Source: Bacteroidales bacterium
GTDB taxonomy: Bacteria; Bacteroidota; Bacteroidia; Bacteroidales; P3
DNA: 7,045 nucleotides
NCBI GenBank assembly: GCA_017560705.1
Contig: JAFZEK010000237.1
Location: forward strand, 1 to 7,045
Direction of reading: 5' to 3'
Shown here: positions 1 through 7,001 of the stretch, piece by piece
Numbering within the stretch: position 1 is the stretch's first letter
Layout of the letters: each line of letters starts with the position of its first letter
Program-made: the position numbers and the translations under genes
The notes under the pieces: model-generated
Database searches by the model: none
What the model was told of the DNA's origin: nothing
The model's input: the letters and a program-made list of their open reading frames with translations, nothing else

Positions 1-2147
1 ATAATTTGGATTCTATAGGTTATCAAGCTTTTTACGGATGTGATAGTTTAAGAAATATAGATTGGGGAAATTCTCTTAATACGTTGATTAAAATAGATCC
101 TCAAGCTTTTTATGATTGCTCTAATCTGATTATAGATACTTTGCGTTTTGGCAATAGTTTGAAATATATAGGTGGCGTTGCTTTTTATGGTACGGATGTG
201 AAGTATTTGGAAATACCTTATTCGTTAGATACTATAGGCCCTGAAACTTTTGCCTCTGGTGATAGCTTAACTACTGTGATATGGAACAGCAGCGAGGCAA
301 GGCCTTACAATGCTTTTAATGGTTGTGATAATATTGAAACATTTGTTTTTGGCGATTCTATAACAATTATTCCTCAAAACACAATGGTAGGTTCTTCCTC
401 GTCGTGGAATCGTACCAATATCAGGAAAATGGTGTTTGGTAGCGGTTTGACAAGTATAGCATCGGATGCCTTCAGATACATATATAATGTAGATACAATA
501 GTGTGCAAGGCGAGTGTGCCTCCTACTTTGGGTAATGCCAATTCGCTGCCTGGATATAGTACTATTATAGATGTTTTGGTTGTATCATGCGAAAGCACTC
601 CTAACTATACTAGCAATACAAGTTGGAGTTCTCATTTTACCGACATAGTTGGTGATGTACACATCAGTGGCAATGCCGATAAACTTGCAGTGAATAATCC
701 GGCTTACGGTAGTGTGGACTATAACTGTTCCACCGGTCAGATGACGGCGGTGGCAAACTATGGTTACCACTTTGTGCAATGGAACGATGGCAACACACAA
801 AATCCTCGCACAGTAAGTCTTGCCGGCGATGTGCTATACACAGCTATATTTGCTAAGAATATATACACCATAAGTTTCAGTGATACAACTAAGGGTGTAT
901 TTTCAGGTGGCGGTCAATTTGAATATTTGGATACCATAACTATAAGTGTAGCTCCAAAATATGGCTATAATTTTGCAAGTTGGTCCGATGGAAACACCAA
1001 CACTACTCGCAATGTTGTGGTAACGGAAAACAAAATATATGTTGCTAATTTCAATCCTATTATTTACAATATCAGTGTAGTCAGCAATAATACTTCTATG
1101 GGTACAGTGTCGGGTGGTGGTGCATTGCCTTACAACAGTACTTGTACTATAACAGCTACTCCTACAGCCAACGAATATTGTTTGCTACAATGGAGCGATG
1201 GCAATACAGATAATCCTCGTACTGTAACAGTGCTTGGCGATGCTACTTACGAAGCTATATTCGGACTGAAACCTACCTATAGTCTTGCACTGCAAACCAA
1301 TAATAGCGAGTGGGGTACAGTGTCGGGTAGCGGTTCTTATTTGCATGGAACCGTTGTTTCAATAACAGCTACAGCCAACAATGGCTATCATTTTACATCG
1401 TGGAGCGATGGTAGTACACAAAGCTCTCGTTCTATACAAATGGTAAAAGATAGTACTATAACAGCGACATTTGCACCCAACAACTATACAGTGAATGTGG
1501 CCGTAAACGGCGTGTGTGCCGGAATGGGAACTGTAAGTGGTGGTGGTGTTTACCCCTACGGAACTAATATAACTATGTCTGCTACGGCTAATTATGGCTA
1601 CCGTTTCTCGCAATGGAGCGATGGCAACACTGATAACCCTCGAACTTATCGTGTGGATAGAACCGTTACTTTATATGCTTTCTTCGAGCCTGTTCCTTTC
1701 AATATTGCATTGACTAGTGCCAACGAAAACATGGGAACCGTGGAAGGTAGTGGTGCATATAATTATCTGTCGGATGCGGTAATTCGTGCCAATTCCAAGA
1801 CGGGCTACTTCTTTAGTCATTGGAGTGATGGTAACAAAGATAATCCTCGTGTTATAACTCTTGAACGAGATATAGCATTAACCGCATACTTTACCGATAC
1901 CTATGTGGGTATTGAAGAAGCTGAAGAGTTGGAAAATCTTGCATTTTATCCTAACCCAACAGAGGGTACTATCACATTCAATAATCAAGAGATAAAGAAA
2001 GTGGAAGTACTAGATGTGATGGGAAGAATAGTTGCGGTGTATGAAAATAGTTACATTATAAGCCTTGCAAACTTGGTTAATGGTATATATACAATGCGTA
2101 TAACTCTGCCCGAAGGAGTGGCAATCCGCAGGGTCGTAAAGAAATAG
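1..2147 (+). CDS. Secreted BspA-like LRR / InlB-B-repeat surface protein with T9SS sorting domain (5' end missing)
   Basis: Partial gene: the frame is open at the left edge (codon AAT at 3-5 already reads into an LRR), so the true start and any signal peptide lie upstream; the TTG at 6 is not a credible start. Numbering from that TTG, residues 1 to about 170 hold BspA-type leucine-rich repeats (LRR_5 pattern I..AF..C..L, for example SIGYQAFYGC and KIDPQAFYDC). A cysteine-containing linker leads to about 230. Residues 230-625 hold six InlB-B-like repeats with cores W[NS]DG at 259, 326, 396, 466, 537 and 606. After an acidic linker (GIEEAEELEN), a T9SS type A sorting domain starts near 645 (FYPNP at 647-651, then VLDVMGR) and ends at 713. 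By family knowledge such proteins are exported by Sec, then T9SS, and anchored on or released from the cell surface; LRR and InlB-like repeats suggest adhesion to host or other cells. The ligand is unknown. A strong terminator follows. Confidence 0.88.
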   Translation, partial: NLDSIGYQAFYGCDSLRNIDWGNSLNTLIKIDPQAFYDCSNLIIDTLRFGNSLKYIGGVAFYGTDVKYLEIPYSLDTIGPETFASGDSLTTVIWNSSEARPYNAFNGCDNIETFVFGDSITIIPQNTMVGSSSSWNRTNIRKMVFGSGLTSIASDAFRYIYNVDTIVCKASVPPTLGNANSLPGYSTIIDVLVVSCESTPNYTSNTSWSSHFTDIVGDVHISGNADKLAVNNPAYGSVDYNCSTGQMTAVANYGYHFVQWNDGNTQNPRTVSLAGDVLYTAIFAKNIYTISFSDTTKGVFSGGGQFEYLDTITISVAPKYGYNFASWSDGNTNTTRNVVVTENKIYVANFNPIIYNISVVSNNTSMGTVSGGGALPYNSTCTITATPTANEYCLLQWSDGNTDNPRTVTVLGDATYEAIFGLKPTYSLALQTNNSEWGTVSGSGSYLHGTVVSITATANNGYHFTSWSDGSTQSSRSIQMVKDSTITATFAPNNYTVNVAVNGVCAGMGTVSGGGVYPYGTNITMSATANYGYRFSQWSDGNTDNPRTYRVDRTVTLYAFFEPVPFNIALTSANENMGTVEGSGAYNYLSDAVIRANSKTGYFFSHWSDGNKDNPRVITLERDIALTAYFTDTYVGIEEAEELENLAFYPNPTEGTITFNNQEIKKVEVLDVMGRIVAVYENSYIISLANLVNGIYTMRITLPEGVAIRRVVKK
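693..1903 (+). repeat. Six tandem InlB-B-like repeats, 67-71 codons each
   Basis: Protein-level tandem repeat within the first gene. Each unit has the form GTVSGGG...Y..G....ATAN.GY.F..WSDGNT.NPRT......YTA.F. The W[NS]DG cores start at bases 780, 981, 1191, 1401, 1614 and 1821, so the period is 201-213 bases. DNA copies have diverged at silent sites; the longest exact match I noticed is 16 bases (GGTACAGTGTCGGGT with one flanking G, near 1100 and 1313). Repeat three departs from the GYxF signature (EYCLL instead). The pattern fits the divergent InlB B-repeat (Listeria-Bacteroides repeat) family, which forms stalk-like or adhesive beta modules in surface proteins. Outer limits are approximate. 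Confidence 0.85.
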
Positions 2148-2173
2148 AAAACTAACTACTATCATAATTTTTT

Positions 2174-2207
2174 AGGCATGGGTATTAATTTATCCGTGCC
2201 TTTTTTT
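2174..2207 (+). terminator. Rho-independent terminator after the LRR surface-protein gene
   Basis: An 11-bp stem (AGGCATGGGTA against TATCCGTGCCT, with two G-T wobbles) closes a 6-base loop, TTAATT, and is followed at once by seven T (2201-2207). It lies 26 bases after the stop codon at 2147. The reverse strand has no T run after the stem, so it should act only on + strand transcripts and insulate the protease genes downstream. Confidence 0.88.
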
Positions 2208-2370
2208 GTGTGTAAAGACAAGGGAAATGTAGAAAGTTTTGTGATTTGAGAATTTTGTTTAACATTTGTCTTTGTGTATAAGATAGAGGAAATAGAGTGG
2301 GGGTGTAGGATTATATTACTTTTATAAAGTACTATTGATGTTAAAGTTTTAGAAAAGATTTTTATTACTA
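2208..2370. other. AT-rich intergenic stretch with no gene seen
   Basis: Between the terminator and the candidate promoter there is no convincing open reading frame, tRNA or known RNA motif. The only structure I saw is a short interrupted palindrome at 2317-2331 (TACTTT, TAT, AAAGTA), which could be an operator but is weak in such AT-rich sequence. Confidence 0.5.
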
Positions 2371-2401
2371 TTGTGTATTTCAGAATAAAATAGTAATTTT
2401 G
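2371..2401 (+). promoter_or_regulatory. Candidate Bacteroidota-type promoter for the protease pair
   Basis: TAATTTTG at 2394-2401 matches the Bacteroidota -7 consensus TAnnTTTG exactly. TTG at 2371-2373 sits 20 bases upstream, the spacing expected for the -33 element. Transcription would begin around 2406-2410, giving an A-rich leader of about 35 bases before the ATG at 2442. No Shine-Dalgarno sequence is visible, which is usual in this phylum. This is a motif match only; no start-site data are available. Confidence 0.6.
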
Positions 2402-2441
2402 CGGTTTCGTTTAAAGATAATAATAACAATAAAATATAACG

Positions 2442-5090
2442 ATGATGAAAAAGATTTATGTGCTATTTATAGCATTATTTGTTTCTGTAATTGAGGTGTT
2501 TGCGGTTCAAGCGTATCCTCATCTTATTACATTTACACAGCCAGATGAAAGTACTCTTTCTATATACCTAAAAGGTGATGAAAAAGTGCATTGGGCCGAA
2601 ACAGAGGACGGATATTCTTTATTATACAATGATAATGGTTATCTTGTTTATGCTATTTTAGACGAAAAAGGCAACATGGTGCCATCAGACATTATTGCTA
2701 CTAGTAAAGAAAATCGCAAAGCTGAGGTAGAAGCGTTTTTAAGTAAAGTGCCTCGTCATTTGCATTATAATGATTCTCAAATAGCCGATTTGTTGTCTAT
2801 ATGGGAAATGGTGGAAAACCAAAAGTCGCAAAAAGCTGAAGCTATTACCACAGGCAAGGTGAAATTGCTTCTTATTCTTATGAGTTTTAGCGATCAAGCT
2901 TTTACAAAAACAGCTGCCGAAGTGAGAGCTCTTTTTAACCAAGTTAATTATAGAGTTGGTGGAGCTACAGGAAGTGTAAGAGACTACTATAGAGAAAACT
3001 CTTACGGAAAATTGGATTTGGAATTTGACGTTGTAGGTCCTTATACTACAACTCGAAACACTAGCTACTACGGTAACACTTCGAATGGTTATCAAAACTT
3101 TGTACGTGAGGCTGTAAATGCCGCTGCTGCTGACGTGGATTATTCGGACTATGATAACAACCACGATGGAGACTTGGATGGTTTCCATATATTATTTGCC
3201 GGTTATGGCGAGGAATCTACTGGTAATGCTGCTCAAATATGGTCGCACAAAAGTGTTGTATATCCTGCTATTACTCACAATAGTACACGTATTACTACCT
3301 ATTCTTGCTCTCCAGAGTTGAGAGGTTCTTATGGTAGCAACCTTACTAACATCGGTGTAGTATGCCACGAGTTGGGTCACGTGTTTGGAGCTCCAGATTA
3401 TTATGATACTGATTATAGTAGCTCAGGTGGCGACTTTCCTGGAACAGGTGAATGGGATATGATGGCTAGTGGTTGTTGGAACGACAATGGTAGAACTCCT
3501 GCTCACCACAATCCTTACTCTAAGATATTTATCTACAAGTGGGCTGATGTTATAGACTTAGAAGATCCATGTTCGGTAGTTATGAAGTCTTCGGCTCTTT
3601 CTCCAGATCATTTTTATCGTTATTATACTACAACACCAAACGAGTATTTCTTGTTAGAAAACCGTCAGTTAGTAGGTTTTGATGCTGATGTTCCTGGTCG
3701 TGGATTGCTTATTTATCATGTTCACCCTTCTATAGCATCTTCATTTAATGGTAATTCAGTAAACACTCGTCACCCACAAAAGTTTTATCCGGTTTGTGCT
3801 TCTTCTAGTTATTCTGTACCTACATCTTCGGTATCGTCGTATGGCGTTGTCAATTCAGGAGGATGTACATTCCCCGGTTCTAGAAGCAAAACTACTTTTG
3901 CCGATAATACTACTCCTGCATCTTTATCGTGGGCAGGTAATAATACAGGAAAACCACTTACTAATATAAAGAACAATTTATCGCATAAAACATTGAGTTT
4001 CGTATTCAATGGTGGAAGCGAAAATCCTGGCAACTTTGTAGCTGTTCCTAATTCGGAATCTTCTGTTCGTTTGTCGTGGATGCTTTATGCTACATATCAA
4101 GTGATGGTGGTTTATTCTACTGATTCTATTTTTGGTGTTCCTGATAGTATCAACTACGAAGTGGGTCAAGAGATAGATGGTGGCGGCACTGTTTTGTATG
4201 TAGGTTCGGACACTACTTTTATACATGAAGGCTTAGGTGCTGAAGAAACATACTACTATAAAGTTTACTCCAAGATTGATGATAAACCAACATGGTCTAC
4301 AGGTATAGTTACATGGACAACAACTCCATGCAACAGAATAAGCACATTCCCTTACACTGAAAGCTTTGAAGGTGAAGGTATACCAACTTGTTGGAATATG
4401 GAAACTACTTTGGATACAGTAATATGGGAAGAAGAAACAGGAGCTAATTTAGCACCAAAAGTGGGTGATAAATGCTTGTATGCTCATATTTATTCTTTCG
4501 AAAATGGCAGTGAAACAGTGAGGTTAGAAACTGCTCCTTTCGATTTCTCTCAACTTTCGGAAGCTAATGTTTCATTCTGGTACACATTGCGTAAACGTGT
4601 AGGTAAGCAAGATTCTTTGACAGTGTTATACAAAAATTCTTTCGCTTCAGAATGGACAGTGCTAGAAACATACTCTTCGGGTGCTGAGTCTTGGACTAAA
4701 GACACTATTGCTTTGCCTGATTTGACAAACTATTATCAGTTAGCTTTTGAAGCTACTTTGCTTTATGGCAACGGAATAGCATTGGACAACATGATATTCT
4801 TCGAAAAATCTGAAGTTTTGGGTATAGGAGATGTAATAGATGAAAACATGCCAAGCGTGAAATTATATCCTAATCCTACAAATAAAGATGTATTCGTAAG
4901 TGTAGAAAATCCTAATGAAGGAAGTATAGACTGTGTAGTTTACGATATGATGGGAAGAAAGCTTTATTCTCAAACATTGGATGGCAGTGGAGTGAATAAG
5001 CTAGATGTAAAAGGTTTGAAACCTGGAACATATATGGTGAAATTCCTATCAGAAATGTTTGAAAATACAGAGTTGTTGATTGTTAGATAA
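2442..5090 (+). CDS. Secreted M6-family zinc metalloprotease with FN3-like, jelly-roll and T9SS sorting domains
   Basis: Complete 882-residue extracellular endopeptidase. Residues 1-24 form a signal peptide (MMKK, hydrophobic core, cleavage probably after A21 or A24); ATG 2442 and ATG 2445 are both possible starts. A propeptide (about 25-137) holds KGDEKVHW and ETEDGYSL. The M6 catalytic domain runs from about 138 to 525. It has a calcium-type loop D238-NNHDGDLD-G247, the zinc motif HELGHVFGAPD at 309-319 (ligands H309, H313 and probably D319; catalytic E310), a Met-turn-like WDMMASG at 338-344, and the conserved GLLIYHVH near 421-428. An FN3-like domain follows (528-630), then a jelly roll starting FPYTESFEGEG at 636 and ending near 788, resembling MAM/cleaved-adhesin modules of T9SS cargo. 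The T9SS sorting domain starts at KLYPNP (807-812) and ends at 882. It is expected to be carried across the outer membrane and to degrade host or dietary protein. Substrate is not predictable. Confidence 0.93.
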   Translation: MMKKIYVLFIALFVSVIEVFAVQAYPHLITFTQPDESTLSIYLKGDEKVHWAETEDGYSLLYNDNGYLVYAILDEKGNMVPSDIIATSKENRKAEVEAFLSKVPRHLHYNDSQIADLLSIWEMVENQKSQKAEAITTGKVKLLLILMSFSDQAFTKTAAEVRALFNQVNYRVGGATGSVRDYYRENSYGKLDLEFDVVGPYTTTRNTSYYGNTSNGYQNFVREAVNAAAADVDYSDYDNNHDGDLDGFHILFAGYGEESTGNAAQIWSHKSVVYPAITHNSTRITTYSCSPELRGSYGSNLTNIGVVCHELGHVFGAPDYYDTDYSSSGGDFPGTGEWDMMASGCWNDNGRTPAHHNPYSKIFIYKWADVIDLEDPCSVVMKSSALSPDHFYRYYTTTPNEYFLLENRQLVGFDADVPGRGLLIYHVHPSIASSFNGNSVNTRHPQKFYPVCASSSYSVPTSSVSSYGVVNSGGCTFPGSRSKTTFADNTTPASLSWAGNNTGKPLTNIKNNLSHKTLSFVFNGGSENPGNFVAVPNSESSVRLSWMLYATYQVMVVYSTDSIFGVPDSINYEVGQEIDGGGTVLYVGSDTTFIHEGLGAEETYYYKVYSKIDDKPTWSTGIVTWTTTPCNRISTFPYTESFEGEGIPTCWNMETTLDTVIWEEETGANLAPKVGDKCLYAHIYSFENGSETVRLETAPFDFSQLSEANVSFWYTLRKRVGKQDSLTVLYKNSFASEWTVLETYSSGAESWTKDTIALPDLTNYYQLAFEATLLYGNGIALDNMIFFEKSEVLGIGDVIDENMPSVKLYPNPTNKDVFVSVENPNEGSIDCVVYDMMGRKLYSQTLDGSGVNKLDVKGLKPGTYMVKFLSEMFENTELLIVR

Positions 5091-5116
5091 TTCTTATAAC
5101 GAGATTTATATATATT

Positions 5117-6991
5117 ATGAAGAAATTAATTCTGATGGGAGGTTTATTGCTACTGCTTTGCGTTCAAGCAGTAGCAATAAACGCATATCCTGATTTGGTT
5201 CGTTTTCGTCAGCCTGATAAGAAAACCTTTGTTCACATCTTTATGAAAGGTGATGAAAAAGTGCATTGGGGCGAAACCGAAGATGGTTATTCGTTGATAA
5301 CAAATGATAAGGGCTATTTTGTGTATGCAATGTTGGATGATGAAGAAAATATGATTCCATCTAAATACATAGCTACTGAGATAAGTGAAAGAAGTCAAGA
5401 AGTGCAAGAGTTTTTGCAAACTATACCTAAAAGGTTGCGTTTTAGCAACAAACAAGTGGCTACGATGCTGGAAATTTGGAAACTAACCAAAGAGCAAGAA
5501 TCTCTGAAATATAGTGGCGACGTGGTTGGAACGAAGCGTATACTTATTATATTGATGGGCTTCCAAGATAAGCATTTTAATGTGGCTCCTGTGTTTGTAA
5601 GGAATATGTTCAACCAAGTGAACTATAGCATGAACTATGCTAAGGGTAGTGTAAGGGATTTTTATTACGAAAACTCATACGGCCAATTTATTTTGCAAGC
5701 TGATGTAGTAGGGCCATACGTAACAGATAGTAATGCTGCATTCTATGGTAATAACGTGGATGGCGATTATCAAGCATTTGCAAGAGAAGCTTTCATAGCC
5801 GCTTCGTCGAGTGTAAATTTTTCAAACTATGACAACGATAACGACGGAGTAATGGATGGTGCTCATATTCTTTTTGCAGGTTCGGGAGAGGAAGCTGGTG
5901 GTGGTGCCGATTGTATATGGTCGCACAAATGGCAGCTGTTTGACCCTCTAGTTTATGATAGTACTATTATTTCTACATACTCTTGTTCTCCAGAATATCA
6001 AGGAAACGAAGAAGAAAAATTGACAAATATAGGTGTTATTTGTCATGAATTGGGACACGTTTTCGGTTCTCCTGACTATTATGATACTGACTATGCTAGT
6101 TCGGGTGGCGAATATTCAGGTAATGGAAAATGGGATTTAATGTCTAGTGGTTCGTGGAATGGAAATGGTGCTACTCCTGCTCACCATAATCCGTATACTA
6201 AGATTTATATTTATCGTTGGGCTACACCTACAGTGTTGGATACTCAAACTACTGTGATAATGAACCCTGCATCTGATGATTCAGCTTCGTTTTATCGTAT
6301 AAACACTGCAACAAATAATGAATATTACTTATTAGAAAACCGACAAAAAAAGAAATTTGATAAGAATGTTCCTGGTCATGGATTGATAGTATATCATGCA
6401 CATTCAGAGCTTAACTATTGGTCTATAAATGACAGACATCCACAAAAGTTCTATCCTGTATGTGCTGCATCGCCAGAGTTTCAGCCTAATAGTATGCCAT
6501 CCTCTTATGGCAATGTAAGTACTGCTGAATGTCCTTTCCCTGGCTCTTATATGCGTACAACATTGTCCGACGATACTAAGCCATGGATTAGAGACTGGGC
6601 AGGTAATGTTACAGGAATATCATTAAACCATATTTGCGAAAGGGGAGAGCAAGTGTATTTTAAAATGAACGGTGCTTTGCCTGAAGTATTTTCGGCTGAA
6701 GCTAAGTCGGCTTCGAATAGTAGTATTTCCGTGGAATGGGAAAAATATGGTAGCTACAAAGTAATGGTAGTATGTTCTAAAGATGCTGATTTCGCATCGT
6801 TCGCAGATTCTAACTATGTTGTTGGTGCTATGCTTGGTGCTGATGATACTGTAGTATATGTGGGTACAGCTTCTTCTTTTAAGCATAAGAATTTGTTGCC
6901 AAATGAAGTATATTATTATAAAGTATATACTGTAATAGTAAGAGATATAAAAGATGCAAATATTAAAGGGATTACATTCGATAGATTTTAA
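5117..6991 (+). CDS. Tandem paralogous M6-family metalloprotease, C-terminally truncated and lacking a T9SS sorting domain
   Basis: A 624-residue paralogue of the preceding protease, starting 26 bases after its stop, with no promoter seen between, so probably co-transcribed. A signal peptide (MKKLILMGG, five leucines, cleavage after A20 or A23) and propeptide precede a catalytic domain from about 138 to 518. Key residues are all kept: calcium-type loop D239-NDNDGVMD-G248, zinc motif HELGHVFGSPD at 310-320, WDLMSSG at 339-345, and GLIVYHAH near 422-429. Similarity to the neighbour continues into the FN3-like domain as far as YYYKVY (599-604). There it breaks off, and about 20 unrelated residues (TVIVRDIKDANIKG and on) lead to the stop. 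The upstream copy has about 270 more residues, including the jelly roll and sorting domain. The core looks catalytically competent, so it may be a periplasmic protease, or a degenerating copy. Its signal-peptide codons carry a perfect 17-bp inverted repeat. The stop lies 10 bases before a tRNA gene. Confidence 0.85.
   Translation: MKKLILMGGLLLLLCVQAVAINAYPDLVRFRQPDKKTFVHIFMKGDEKVHWGETEDGYSLITNDKGYFVYAMLDDEENMIPSKYIATEISERSQEVQEFLQTIPKRLRFSNKQVATMLEIWKLTKEQESLKYSGDVVGTKRILIILMGFQDKHFNVAPVFVRNMFNQVNYSMNYAKGSVRDFYYENSYGQFILQADVVGPYVTDSNAAFYGNNVDGDYQAFAREAFIAASSSVNFSNYDNDNDGVMDGAHILFAGSGEEAGGGADCIWSHKWQLFDPLVYDSTIISTYSCSPEYQGNEEEKLTNIGVICHELGHVFGSPDYYDTDYASSGGEYSGNGKWDLMSSGSWNGNGATPAHHNPYTKIYIYRWATPTVLDTQTTVIMNPASDDSASFYRINTATNNEYYLLENRQKKKFDKNVPGHGLIVYHAHSELNYWSINDRHPQKFYPVCAASPEFQPNSMPSSYGNVSTAECPFPGSYMRTTLSDDTKPWIRDWAGNVTGISLNHICERGEQVYFKMNGALPEVFSAEAKSASNSSISVEWEKYGSYKVMVVCSKDADFASFADSNYVVGAMLGADDTVVYVGTASSFKHKNLLPNEVYYYKVYTVIVRDIKDANIKGITFDRF
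5142..5182 (+). repeat. Perfect 17-bp inverted repeat with 7-base loop inside a signal-peptide coding region
   Basis: GTTTATTGCTACTGCTT (5142-5158) and its exact reverse complement AAGCAGTAGCAATAAAC (5166-5182) flank the loop TGCGTTC. It begins at +26 from the A of the ATG of the second protease and covers codons for the signal-peptide core (GLLLLLCVQAVAIN). No T run follows, so it is not a standard intrinsic terminator. The equivalent position of the upstream paralogue has no such structure. As RNA it would make a stable hairpin just outside an initiating ribosome; a role in tuning translation or in mRNA processing between the two genes is inference. Confidence 0.9.
6973..6980 (+). promoter_or_regulatory. 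Possible -7 element of the tRNA-Leu promoter
   Basis: TACATTCG matches the Bacteroidota -7 consensus TAnnTTTG at all but one of the fixed positions and lies 22 bases before the tRNA 5' end, so transcription could begin about 15 bases before the mature tRNA. No TTTG-like -33 element is visible at the right spacing. The box lies inside the last codons of the truncated protease gene. Weak call. Confidence 0.3.
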
Positions 6992-7001
6992 TCTCTTTTA
7001 T

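Noticed and set aside
2221..2280. A second promoter around AACATTTG (2261-2268)
   Set aside because: It lacks the TA of the -7 consensus and lies about 175 bases from the gene, while a better match is next to the start codon.
2317..2331. Short interrupted palindrome TACTTT-TAT-AAAGTA upstream of the protease promoter
   Set aside because: Six-base arms made mostly of A and T are expected by chance in this region; kept only as a remark on the intergenic stretch.
2739..3188. 149-codon open frame on the minus strand inside the first protease gene, and other minus-strand frames at 374-598, 1359-1613, 5150-5455 and 6623-6886
   Set aside because: They lie wholly opposite well-supported genes, their products have no recognisable domains, and low-complexity runs of I, V, S and T suggest shadow frames.
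3118..3321. 67-codon plus-strand frame overlapping the first protease
   Set aside because: It overlaps the calcium-loop coding region of the M6 domain in another frame and resembles nothing known.
5142..5182. Reading the hairpin plus leucine run, with a tRNA-Leu downstream, as a leucine attenuator
   Set aside because: The leucines form the normal hydrophobic core of a signal peptide, no T run follows the stem, no alternative antiterminator stem was seen, and the frame continues into a protease rather than a biosynthetic gene.
5117..5185. Lipoprotein signal with Cys15 of the second protease as the lipid site
   Set aside because: The residues before the cysteine are all leucine; a lipobox needs a small residue (G, A or S) directly before it. 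AVA and INA sites further on fit signal peptidase I better.
6940..6997. AAGAGAT / ATCTCTT inverted repeat followed by TTTA as a terminator of the second protease gene
   Set aside because: Only seven pairs across a 44-base loop with a short T run running into the tRNA; too weak to call, and read-through into the tRNA is possible.
6929..7001. Simple frameshift as the cause of the shortened second protease
   Set aside because: The other two forward frames soon meet stop codons and show no FN3 or later-domain sequence, so the homologous DNA itself is absent.
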